The notes under the pieces were generated by a model. The model made no database searches. It was given only the letters and a program-made list of their open reading frames with translations, and had not been told where the DNA came from. DNA of 64,000 nt from Acanthococcus lagerstroemiae (Eukaryota; Arthropoda; Insecta; Hemiptera; Eriococcidae), in assembly GCA_031841125.1 (NCBI GenBank), contig CM063111.1:35228955-35292954 (forward strand), in the 5' to 3' direction. Below are positions 33,008-44,779 of the stretch, piece by piece. Made by a program: the position numbers and the translations under genes. Position 1 is the stretch's first letter; the number at the start of each line of letters is the position of its first letter.

Positions 33008-34117
33008 GTAGTTGTTACGTTTCAAGAAAATATTGAATTTTGAGTTTAGATTTTTTCGAATAAGAACTAATTAAGAAGCTTCTGTCTACAGATGGACTAA
33101 TTAGAATACGGCCCTGTTTTTACAAAGCGTATAAACAGATGCAGTAATTTCTAGAATTCCATGGACACAGCAAGAAGTACGGATCTTCAAGATTAAATCG
33201 TTTCCAAAGGAAGATACAAAGCTATGTATATGGTAAATTATAAAACATGCAACTGAATGTTGAAAACTCTTGACCGAATAAAATATCACGAATGAATCAA
33301 ATACTTTTGTACCACCATCATGGTTTTGAAAAAACAGGCGGTTCCGGATTCTTAGATGCATTTGTCATGGCAGCTATCAACTGTTCACTTTGCAACATTG
33401 TTCCATTCAACCCTATATAAACAAAAGGTAAAACGATTATCTATGTGAACACAGAGGCGTAACCAGAAAAAAAATCTGTTGGTATGCTAAAAAAATTAGT
33501 TTAGGGCCAATTTTTCCAAAAATCATGGGGAGGGGAATTTTTTATGCAGCCATACTACGAACATTTTTATTGGGAAATTGATGTATCTTTTTAATAAAAA
33601 TTTCTACTAGAAGCACATAGAAACTAGGGACAATTCTTAGATTCTTGTTTACAGGCATATTCGAATACATTTTTCCTATACTATCTAACGTCCAGCAAAA
33701 AGGATCTTAATGTTATTAGTCTCAAGTTTTTAGGTAGCACTGTTGGCTGCTCTACTCATCTCAAGCAGTGATAGCATATTTTTGATATCAGATATCGATA
33801 CTGTATTTTGAATTTTCAATTTATTTTCTCGAAGAATAACGCATGCTTCTTAATAATGGGATCAAAGGTTTTTTAGGGTTGGTTATGCCTCTTGGTAGTT
33901 ACTAAATTCTTCGGTAGTTTGGAACATTATTTCAATATCTGAGGCTAATACCGCATCATTCTACATGAAAAGGTCAGACTTAAGTAGTCAGTTTGGCCTG
34001 CAGAGTACTATGAAGTGGATGCGGTTTGAGGGAACCCTAATCTGTACCTAAAAAACGATGACTGCAGAAAATAAGTTCCGTTGAAAACTGAAATTCGATG
34101 ATTTCAACCTTACTGAT
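33008..34117. other. Gene-free DNA between two pseudogenes
   Basis: No exon recognised. At about 33456 the phrase CAGAGGCGTAACCAGA resembles the end of a common arthropod DNA-transposon repeat, but no partner end was found. Confidence 0.4.
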
Positions 34118-35403
34118 TTATTTTGGCTGCACTGGAAAATCATCAAACTGACAAAGTGAGACATTTTCATGTAGAACGACACACTGTTACTGATAGTAAT
34201 AATAAACAGATTCTATTAATAATATGCTCTAACCTTTCATTAGTTGTATGATCATGCAAGTAAATCAAACTTTTCTTTGCCGTCTGCACAGCAACTGAAC
34301 TTCGGCTAGCAATAACCGCAACCATTTTAATGCTTTCTTCAATTAACCTGGTAAAATTACCAGTAAATTATTAATCAATAATAGTCAATACTCAATCATT
34401 TTAAAATACTGAATATCAGATTTCTTACTGGGTTCACAAAGCCAGTCTATTGCTTCCTGAGCGACGAATTTCCGCCCGGTGAACACTAATTCCTCAAACT
34501 GGACTGGCTCTGCCAATGATTTTCGGCAATCTTTGTAATGCTCCGACATCAACAGCCAATCTTTCGGGAAAATTGCAAATTTTAGTGAGAAAGGGAACAG
34601 AGTAACTTGATGTTTCAAAAAAGGAATAAAATTGATATTCGTACCCATGTCAATTTCTTTGATTGCCGCCAATACAGCCACAGTTGATAGCAGCAATAAT
34701 AGGCTTCACATACTAAAAATGGTAAGCAAGTACTAAACATATCTGTACGTGTAGAGATTACTTGGAAGAAATATCTGAAAAGTCAAAAATTCAGCTAGAT
34801 CACCTTCTCTATCGATGATAACGAATTCTGGTACTATCAAATCATTTTATACACCTTACACCGACGAGTAGCATCCTCTGTTTCCTTGAACTGTTGACTA
34901 ATATCCATAAAACACGGAGGATCGAAACCTAGAAAAGAATCACAACTACAGCTACGTATGACGAAATCTTGCTTTTCAAGTGTTTGAGCTCTAAATTTTC
35001 GTAAGATGCCAATTATTTTCATCAGTATAGCCTTTTTGGAAATCGAGAAAATATATTTACCTGAGCTAAACAATGAGCATTACCGGACAACACTACAGAC
35101 CTACAATTTTCGTCGTTCAATGTATTGAAGCATTTCAGAATTTCTCGGCAAATGGTACATTATGAAGGTAAAGTATTAGTCAGACAAGAAGAATGAAACA
35201 GTAAGGGATACGAATACCTACAACCATATCGTATGATTCATAGAATTACCTTCCGTCCAACGATTCCACTCGAATGGAAAACGAAAGGTTTTAGCACTAA
35301 TATCTGCAGTGTTTGGAACAGGGATAGAGCGACGTCCCTGACGGGAAGAGTTTGACGCTACCGAGTTCATTTGTACAGTCTTTTCAATAAGATCTGAAAG
35401 CAA
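34118..35403 (-). pseudogene. Dienoyl-CoA isomerase (ECH1)-like gene copy, degraded
   Basis: On the minus strand, from high to low coordinates, the pieces follow ECH1 order: EGNSMNHTIW (about 35225-35280; family NAMNxxxW); CREILKCFNTLNDENCRSVV then LSGNAHCLAQ (ending about 35060); GFDPPCFMDISQQFKETEDA TRRCK (about 34930-34850); KPIIAAINCGCIGG (about 34690-34720); EIDMG; ELVFTGRKFVAQEAIDWLCE (about 34435-34495); RLIEESIKMVAVIASRSSVA VQTAKKSLIYLHDHT (34234-34347, with intact AG/GT borders). The segment between GGCIGG and EIDMG, which should hold part of the crotonase active site, is deleted, and stops and frame breaks occur. Remnant introns show it is not a processed copy. The functional enzyme acts in peroxisomal/mitochondrial beta-oxidation of unsaturated acyl-CoA. 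Confidence 0.7.
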
Positions 35404-37881
35404 GGATTATGTCGCTTAATAATGCAATACAAGTAGTAGTAGCTGCTAAATCTAGATTTCATGGCAAGTAACAATGGAGAACGTAGGTACCCGAAGTAGG
35501 TTTGAATAATATTCTGGTCTGTGATAAGTTACCGATATTGTTCATTGCCCACTTGCAGATTTTCAGAAGTGACATTACTGGAAATAAGGGGAATGAAAAT
35601 TATTGCAGTCAATGGGCAATTAAATTACACGGTTTGTTTCTATTGATGGTTACGAATTTCTACACTAATTTTCATGGGGAAACTTCAGGCGCTCACCAAT
35701 CACCGCGGAAATACTTGGTGTATTTTCGTTCAAGTTCTGAGGATGAGAAAACCCAGATGTGTACTTTTACAGAAGGTATTTTCATGGTATTCTCAACTGC
35801 TTCACGTTTCATTTTCTGACAAATCAGAGCAACATATCCAGCTCGATGTTTTGTATGATAGAGTGAAAAGAAACTTACCAATGCAAGATTACGTTTGTTA
35901 GATGTACAGGTTAGTTCGTTCTGTTGTAAATGAACTGATCATGAAAATTCAATGAAATAAAATAAATTATCCACTTTTCAACCAGTTCTGAACGTTTGTT
36001 TTGAATCTACAGTGATGATCTAATGATAAGATAATATGTGATTGTGATTTTGTGATTGTACAGGGTATTTTTGCTTACAGTAAGTCACTGAGATATGTGT
36101 AACGTCATCAGGTCTACCCAGTGCTGCCAGACCCAAGTTTCTGAATTTCTCAAAATTTGAAAAATTTTGGAGCATTTAAAAATTAAAATCCAAGGTATTT
36201 CCAGGATTTTATTCTGATTTCTTTGAATTTCTTTAGAAAATGTAAAGAATACTGAATTTTAGCTTTCTTTAGCATTTAGCATTGAAACTGATATTCCAAG
36301 TGGCCGCTGTTTTAATTTTAAGCGTAATAGAAGATAGAACCAACAGGGACCAACCAACAAAATCTGTTTTTTGAGAACACATGATTCGAAGTTTGAGTTT
36401 TGAGAGCCATGTTGTAGAAACTATGACAGCGTTAACTGATACCTAAGCTTTTTTCAACGTGAGTACACATTTTTGAATCGGGAGCCCCATTTTGAAAAAT
36501 GTTTACTTTTTACACTCTTTTCAAAGATTTAATAACTCATTTTGTCAACAGATGTCGGTTAGTTCTGTTACGCTCAACAGCACCCATTTTAATAGCTTAG
36601 TCATGTTTTGCTCTACAGACTTGATCTTGTTTTTTGTTGTACCCTGTAAAGAAGAGTGCAATCGGCCATTTCAAAAAAACAGTTTGCGTTTTTTCCCCCC
36701 ACATTATCAGTGTATCATGGAAACAATTATTCGGGATAAATTTCAATTTAAAATGGATTAGAAATTATCTATTTTGAGCATCCTCTCCTTCAAAAAAACT
36801 AGGTTTAGTGAGATGTACGTTGACGCAACAACGAATGTACATCTAGTTCGGCTTAGATATTCGGCGGTATTTTTGGATGCTGTACATAGGGTAAGTAATA
36901 AATTATACTCCTAGTAATTCAAAAACTGGGTAATATGATTTCGCGATTATGACTGTATTCTCCTGAGCGTGTAGGTACAAGTCGGATATTTACCTACTCC
37001 TGATTGTAACTCTGCCCGCTTTAACCGAATTAAATTGCACTGGAAGTTGCATAATATATGCTTGTTGAAATGCTTATTCTTAGTCCCTTAGTGGATTAAT
37101 TCGGTGATTAAGATATTCTGGGGGAAAAAAGGAGAAGAAATGAATACAACGATTGTACAAGTTCATTGTTGGATCTGTTGTTTCTGCAGCAGGTATATGT
37201 ATTTGGGAGTTGTGTAGGCTTATATCACCCAATCTTACAAGATATTGCACATTGAATACTTTATTTCACTGGTCACAGAATGAGGGTGATATTCTTCCTG
37301 TTAATTTTCTTATTTTGATGTTTACTTACACCGCAAAAATTGACGTGGCGCTGTGACTGAAAATAGATACTTTTTCTTGGAATAACTGAACATCAACTTT
37401 CTGTGCGCAGTCATGAATTATAGAACCAACAAGTAACTGGTTCAATAATTTTGGTATGAGAGATAGCCTCTTGATGAAGTTAGAATAAAGTGTGGAGTTG
37501 CATATATCAAATTGAAATCAGTTGAGTCACAGTTATATGAATATATTCGCATAAAAGATTCTTATCGTTTTTATTAGTTTGGTAAAGTGGATGCATATTT
37601 CCTGTGGTTGATTAACTGTAAATACAAAGTGTATGCTAGTACCAGTTCAAAACTGCGATGGTTTATATTGAAGCGTGAAATTCAGTTGAATAAGTACGGG
37701 AATAGAAGTAACTAAAATAGATATATTCCCTATTTGTGGATTTGACAAGCCTTGTAATTGTTTTGATATTTCTATCGATAGATAAGTCATTTGTGAGCAA
37801 AGTAGTTATAATTATTAAGTATTCAGTGAGCCCTTTGACTTCGAATTCCCTCTTAGATGTAATATGTGTTTAACTTCAATC
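35404..37881. other. Gene-free AT-rich DNA
   Basis: Several open frames of 60-105 codons occur (for example about 35502-35819) but have no recognisable domain and poor start context. No transposon with clear ends was found. Confidence 0.4.
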
Positions 37882-38302
37882 CAGAAGTGATAAGCTACTT
37901 GGAAAGGCTAAAGCTAACTTGAGCTAAAAAATAATGACCTTGACTGATCAGGCTAATGGATAAAGCTAACAAAGTTGATGCCAGTGAATAGCTAGATAAC
38001 AGTTAATGCTTAAAGGTTAAAATTCAAACAGCTAAGGGCTAATTTCTCTGCTGCGAAATGCAATAAACACAAAACAACAAAGCCAAATGAGCGAAAACGG
38101 ATCAGTTCAAAAAATCAGATATTCAGAATTCAGGAATGATGAAATGCCAACTGCGACAGAACCGGATTAGCTTTAGCGATTCAGTATAAAAACTAACGGA
38201 TTCGCTAATGCATTTATACATCCTTATTCTATAGAGCTAAGCTAATAGCTATAGCTGATCTTGAATAAATTGCTCAGTTAATGGTTAAGCTTATCACCTC
38301 TG
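37882..38302. mobile_element. hAT-like MITE related to the 19741-20207 element
   Basis: Left CAGAAGTGATAAGCTAC and right, reverse complement, CAGAGGTGATAAGCTTAAC. TSD CTTCAATC (37874-37881) / CTTCCATC (38303-38310). The interior is rich in AGCTAA and GCTAAC motifs, like the TTAGC motifs of the element at 19741. Length 421 bp. Confidence 0.8.
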
Positions 38303-40240
38303 CTTCCATCTGCTAGAGTATTCCTGTATCAGCGCTAAATTGGAATTCGTATTTTTTACAGAGTGTGCGGATTTCATTGCATATGATAGTTGTTGCTACT
38401 GTTAGAGAAGACCACTCTTGACACTCCATATCAGGTACATTTGCTGTGGAAAGTCAGAGGTTGAATGCAATCAGTTCCTGTAGCAACCTCAGAGCATCTC
38501 ATTGGACGATTCATTTCTCCAAACCAATGTAGGTAAGTATTATGATCCCTCTTATATTATCAGCAGTTTCCTGAAACCAAAACAAACTTCATAAATTTAT
38601 TGAATTTGTCAGCGAACTTGAAATTCCCTTATAAACTGCCAAAGTAAAATGTGCTTGGTTTTCTTGGAATCATATTATGATCACTTATTTACCTCTGTGT
38701 TATTAATTCAATTCATATAACGTCCTCGTTGGTAAAGTGCTATAATTTTTCTCAATATTGCGGCTGCTAGGAAGCCAATGGAAGCTGTGCAATGTTAATT
38801 TTGGCAGCAGTACCGGCTTTTGAGATTCTATTGTGCCTTTATTTGACACTATGATGAGCATTTCCCTACTATTTTTGGATCAGTAGCGAGTGCAACTATA
38901 CAAAAGAATTGAATGTAAAAATGCTTATTTAGTAGTAAATACAAAGTAGTCCATAGTAGGTATGAAATATAGTAGCCCTAGGGATTTTAACATTACGCTG
39001 TTTCCATAGCAGCCGCTACCAAATAGACAAAACTGATAGCACTTCGCCATATCCAGGTGGATGACTGGGCCATGCTGGTTATATGATTCATTCATGATCT
39101 AATTCCACTGATCGTATAATTTAAAACACCCCGATTACATATTTTGTGCATTTTAATAAATGAAACTCTAAATTTGTAGTTATAGGTAAATCTTCTGAAA
39201 ATTCCCAGATACTAATCTGGTTCTAAGTTCGATTTAATGTGCACGATGCTTATTTCTTGATGATAATGTCAAATTCGTTAAGTGGGAATCAGGAATTTTA
39301 AATATTTGGTATTAATAAAAGCTGGAAACTCGATCTTTCTTTATTCTTGCCATTGTTCGAAATTTAGTCTATTTCTCTAATTTTCACCTTCTTTGAAATT
39401 TTGTTATAATATTATGTACCTGAACCTAGAATAAAAGTTATATCAAGTAGTATTCAGTTTGTGCCTATAATTAATTACATTTTTATATTTTCAGGAATAA
39501 CCAAGCAGACCTGAAGAGAATCATCGATAAATATGTGAATGGATAATACCGACTGTATTCAAGTTTACGAAGAATTGTGCTATAGTTCTTTTTTTTTCTG
39601 GGAATGGGATGGAAAAATTGGCAATTGAAAGTACCTCAATTTCATAACTTATGTTGAGTAATTATAATACTGATTGGAAAGTTGACCGATTTGGTATATC
39701 GAGAAATCAATAACTAGAGCTCGAATGTTCGTGCATAACTTCTTGATACCAAAAATCTGTCCCGCGTGTTAACCATGACTCACTTATTTTTAAAAAGGTC
39801 TCTGAGTGCTGTTGCCGTACTCACTTGGAATTATTATAACACAAAAGAAATTTTGAAAGTTTGTCGCCTAGAGTATGGAGGCTGACAAACTGCCCTGAGG
39901 AGTGCCTGCAATAATGTGATATATTTGCTAAACAAAGTCTTGGGAGGTAGTTTAAATAGTCATTTCTGGTTTTCCTTTGGTCTTCTGTTTAAACAGCTAC
40001 AGTTTAGTAATTTTTCGACCTTTTCAAGTACATGGTCTTTAATTTTTATTGTACATTTAGCCAGTCTTAACTGCATGAACATCCGGGCTCTAATGCCACC
40101 CTTTAAAGAAAGTTAATATTTTCGCATATTCAGAGTATTTCTTCCTGTATAGTCTCCTTGTGTGTAAAAAGAATGGTATGAATAATTATCTCAACAGGAT
40201 TGCGCAGGACTTTCAATTTCAAGTATTTCCTTTTTTCCTT
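38303..40240. other. Mostly gene-free DNA, one short possible terminal exon
   Basis: After TATATTTTCAG at 39494, a short frame NNQADLKRIIDKYVNG ends in TAA at about 39546. It looks like the last exon of something, but no upstream exons were recognised. The rest is AT-rich without clear elements. Confidence 0.25.
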
Positions 40241-40244
40241 ACAT

Positions 40245-40433
40245 TTTGAAGTGCGTTTGTTCGCGATTTCCGTCGTTTTCGACTTGCGTGCCCTGTGGGT
40301 AAGAATCTCAATTTTTGAAATCGAATTTAAATTCAGTGCGTATTTTCGCGGTTTTCCGATTTCGCGTTCGCGTTAATTCACATTAGGCCACTTTCGCTCG
40401 CGTAGTTCCTCAAGAGTTCCGGTCGGTAAGTCT
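40245..40433 (+). promoter_or_regulatory. CpG-rich islet with two alternative splice donors: candidate promoter/first exon
   Basis: About 20 CpG dinucleotides fall within 190 bp (TTCGCGATTTCCGTCG, TTTCGCGTTCGCG, TTTCGCTCGCG), in strong contrast to flanking DNA. Two good donors, TGTGG|GTAAGA at 40299 and GGTCG|GTAAGT at 40426, both read on the plus strand. A possible following exon lies at 41297-41393. This combination is typical of an insect 5' UTR exon. The transcript it would start is unknown. Confidence 0.4.
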
Positions 40434-41296
40434 GTTTCATTTTCATATGTTCATCAACAGCGACCCCTCCCTCGTCCTTTATTTTCTGTTGAAAAGATGT
40501 AACGAATAATGAATATTGATGCATTAATTTTGCCTACTAATAATTTAATTTGTGCTACTTATTAACGTAGAATAATTTTGAAATTCCAATAATTATGAAT
40601 AATGATTTCATTTTTATAGAATATGTAAAATACGAACATTTTAGTAACGTCAAATCATTGGTTACAGTTCATTAATTTTGAATTTATGTACCTATATTAT
40701 CAACCTCTTAATAATGCTGTTTCTAATGGTAAACAGCGAATTCGTTTTTAAAACCAGTTTTTGATACCTATTTTAGATACTTTTCTCCCTATAGATCGTG
40801 CTGTTGCTGGTATGTGGTGGCGGGTAGATATAATATAAGTACATATAATGGATATAAACTTGTTTGGGTTTGGTGGAGCGTATGGCGGTGCAGGTATGCC
40901 AAATTAGCTCCCCAGACACCGTGCCCCTGACTCCGGAAACTACCCTTTCGAGTATCGCATCGTTAATCATTTTAAGTTGTGATGTGACATGTATGTGTTA
41001 AAAAAAAAAATTTTAGTTATTTTTTATCATGGCTCCAACGTTTATATGTTGAGCGAGCAGTAATGTGAAGTGATTTTCATATTTGAATTGGTTTTTTTGT
41101 AACGTGAAGTGATTTTCATGTTTGAATCTATTTTGTTTTATGAGAATATTCAACTTTGTTCAATAATATGATAGCGAGTAAGTACATTTTTCATTTGAAT
41201 TTATCGATGGTTGTATATTTCCTATGAGATAATTTACATTTCCCAGTTTTTAAACCATAATTTCTAATGATTAACCCTTTTGTTTCTTTACTTTAG

Positions 41297-41393
41297 CTGT
41301 GCAGAACATAACACTGTTCCTCGTGCAGAAAAACATCTTCTATGTTGATGAAGAATATTCAAACAATTTAACTAATTACGAATCAAGCTAAAG
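41297..41393 (+). other. Possible exon downstream of the CpG islet
   Basis: Bounded by TTTACTTTAG and AAG|GTAAAA. One frame is open: AVQNITLFLVQKNIFYVDEE then YSNNLTNYESS and a TAA. No known family. It could be a 5' UTR or non-coding exon. Confidence 0.25.
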
Positions 41394-44300
41394 GTAAAAG
41401 GTTTGTTCATGCACTTCTCCGGCTAGACTTAATTAGAGTTACATGAGAGTGAAAAGGTAGTACTATGTCCTTAAACACACTTTGCGAGATAACCGCCTTC
41501 AAAGTTTTTATCACAGATATGTAGGTACATCTCTGTGACATTTTCTTTTTGGGTTCTCGTTGGCAGTGTTGCACTAAGTTGATCAATTTCTCATAACACA
41601 TGATTTTTTGTGGGCAAAAAAAAAAAGCGAAAACAGTGGAAAGCTAAAAATTGCAATTTTTGAACATACTACCTTTTTATTCTTAGTTAACGATATTTTA
41701 TATTATGGGACGCATTGGTGGTGGTACTGTAAGTTCAAGTGAATTGGTTCTTCCCCCTTCCCCCTTTTAATAGTCTTAGAAGGGCGGTAAAATGCATGCA
41801 TGTTCTCCCGCAAGATGATCTGGCTGCGAAGAAAAACTTTTTGTATGTATTTCATGATTAGTACGGACTTGAACTGGGGGAAAGTGGATAAGTTTCTTAT
41901 TCGTCTGACAGTTCTTGAACAGAAAAATCAAATTTGAATTTCTAGTGAATAGCCTCTGAAATTTTTAACCGCATAAACTTTATTTTTGATACTCCTTCAA
42001 TATTCAAGGTAGATGACAAATAGCTTTTATAATTTCTGTGCTATTTTCAAAGTAGTAATCGGTGATGAAAGGAGACAACATTTTCAACAACAAAATTTCA
42101 CTTTGATATTCTAATATTTCATAAAATCGTATGAAAATTTTCAATAATTCCGTAATTATTTACTTCTTGAAGTTTGACCCACCTGAACTAATTTTCTTCA
42201 GCTGCTATATACATTTATAGCTTCCCGTTATCGTAAGTTTTAATGTAATAGAGGTATAGATCATTTCTGTATCCTTTTTTCCGATATTAATCACTGCCGA
42301 ATCAGAGCGTTTCGAGCAATGCGTTTGAAAACACTGAGTTTTCAACAATTTTGATACCAGCAAAAAGTGTTCAGTTAGTTTCCCTATTTCGAGCCAAGTC
42401 TGACTGGACACTTATTTTTTTGAATTTTCGATTCAAAGCGACTTTAGGTATACTAGATTTTGAGCCAAATGTGTTCTGAAGGGGGGGGGGGTTATTAACA
42501 TTTACTTTGATCAAACGTTTAACGTATGAATTTCAGTTACCAGGGATTTCAGACACATTTTGATCATAAGTGTAAACAGCCGACCTTGAATGGGAAGGGC
42601 ACTTAAAAGAGCTGACTTTTAGCTTGTACTGTATAAATTTCTGGTGTCTTGAAGGGGTGAGGAGGCTTCCATTGGACAGGGGGTGGGGCTGAGCCCCTAC
42701 ACCGTGTTATTTATCGTCAAATCAGAAAAATAGTGTTCATCGTTGAAATGTAGTAATTGTCATCAAAAGGAGTAGTGCTCGTTGTTGAAAAGTCGAATGC
42801 ACCCGAGAAGTAGTATCCATTGTCGAAAATTAGTGTTTTTGAAACGTCGTGTGCGTTCGGAAAATCGTGTGTTCGTCGTCAAAAAGTAGTGTTCGTGAGT
42901 CTCACTCAAGGGGTCTCACTAAATGGGGTTGTGGTTCCACCAAAGAGGGTTCCAATTAAATATTGTTCATTATATCGAAATTGTATTTAGTTTATTGGTT
43001 TTTGAGGCCGCGAAATTTAATTTAACAGATATAATTTTGAAATCCGAGGCTAAATAATGGTCAATATTTTGATATTGTATTCTATTCGTAAGTGTTTAAG
43101 GTTGCTAGGTTCAATTCTACGAATAAATTTGGATCTGATTCATAATATGTCATTAATGGGAATAAAAGTTAGAAAATAGTTCAATTTTTAGATACTGTTT
43201 AATCTGCCTACCTTATCACAAGAAGGCCACCTATTTAGTGATGAACTACTCGAAAATAAGAAACTGGTCACATTTTTTGATATATCAGCAAATTAGATTC
43301 AAATTTACTCGCAGAATTGTATTTCGCAACCTCAAATACAAATTAAGAAAATACAATTTCAATATACCTAATGATTATCAGTTCACTGGAATTTTCTTTT
43401 GTTCGGCCTCAGTGGGTCGGATCACAAAACGTGCCTTCAAAATTGAATTCAGAGGTTTCGAAAACCTATAAATTGAGTACAGTCTCATTGTAAGTACCAT
43501 TATTTTGCCATAACCCCTTGGGGTGGGACTATAGAACCTTCTTTAGTGGAACCTCAATGGATTGAATTCAAACATTATCCGCGAAATTAAACTCAGCGAC
43601 CTCGAAAACCTATATACGTAGATCTGAAACCGCTACAAGAAATTAAGCATTATAATGTGCGCTTATTCGAATATTAGATAGTGAAAATTCAGAGGTTTCA
43701 ATCAGAAATTGAACAAGAATATCATGCAATAATATTTGGAATGGGTAATCAAGATTCCTAATTTTAAAATGTTACTCTGGATTCTCGAGATCAAGTCAGT
43801 TTTATCCATCATAAGTTGAATCGTTCATTATCAAAAACTACTATGAAGAAGGAAAATATATATAAATGTTTGGAAAATCATGAAGAGCTGTAAGATGTTT
43901 CCATTTCATGGACTTACGCACTGTTTTTGCGTCCTGTAGATGCCCTGTTGCCTACTAGTTCGCCAAAATTCCTTTTTGTCTGTTCCATAGATTTTTTTCT
44001 ATCCGTGATTTAAAATATTCATAGCAGGTTTTGGCACAAAAATAATATTAGGAGCAGGTTGCAACAAAATAAATACAGCACAGGTCTTCGTTCATATAGT
44101 ACCAGAGCAGGTTTTGGAACAAAAGAAATACAACACAATTCTTTGTTCATATTATTCATTATTTTATTTATTATTATTTTGTCAAAATTAATGTGAAACT
44201 AATTTAAAAAAATATTGCGACCTTAACAAATGACGTATGAATTATTCTTCTAATACTGATAGTCAAAATTTTAAATGAGTCTCTTTTTATTTATTTTTTT
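41394..44300. other. Gene-free DNA with repeat fragments
   Basis: Contains the tandem tract at 42715-42900, a G11 run at 42481-42491, a copy of the repeat phrase CAGCGACCTCGAAAACCTAT (about 43588) seen also near 15177 and 63968, and a 60-bp duplication at 44025-44150 (GAGCAGGTTTTGGAACAAAA). A TTTTTTTCAG / GAGGTGAGA pair at 44304-44321 would bound an 18-nt exon; not convincing. Confidence 0.4.
42715..42900. repeat. Degenerate roughly 30-bp tandem repeat (TAGTGTTCGTCGTCGAAAA-like)
   Basis: About six imperfect units: AGTGTTCATCGTTGAAATGT, AGTAGTGCTCGTTGTTGAAA, AGTAGTATCCATTGTCGAAA, ATTAGTGTTTTTGAAACGTC, AAAATCGTGTGTTCGTCGTC, AGTAGTGTTCGTGAG. Confidence 0.6.
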
Positions 44301-44779
44301 CAGGAAACATTATTTGAGGAGGTGAGAACCAAAAATGACGTTATCCAATTTTCGTGTGAAATGAGTTAGTGAGCGTTCCTGGTAGTAATGAAACATGAGA
44401 AATATTTGCCACACACGTTTTATGAGTTGCCTACCTACCACATTAGCAGGAGAAATCGCACCAGGCCGCGCGCAGTACACTTCCAACAGTTTTTTTCTCA
44501 GTTCCTGAAAATTTTTGCTGGCGGATAATGTCACTTTTGTTTCTCACCTTCCTCATTTTTAATATTATGCCTAATATAAATGTAAGACTAATTAAGAAAA
44601 TGCGTTTGGTAGTGCAGTTGTTTTCTAGTGGAACTGGATGTGCATTATATTTCATCGATTTCCATAATCTATTACGGCTAGGGGGAGAGCAGGAGGCAAC
44701 GCTCCTGTGGTAAAATTCACTTTTTTCTAGATGTCTCATAGGAGAAATAAAGCTCTTAACTCTAAGGCGATTTATCAAA

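Noticed and set aside
44304..44321. 18-nt micro-exon (TTTTTTTCAG ... GAGGTGAGA)
   Set aside because: Splice-like signals occur by chance in T-rich DNA; no flanking exons to test the phase.
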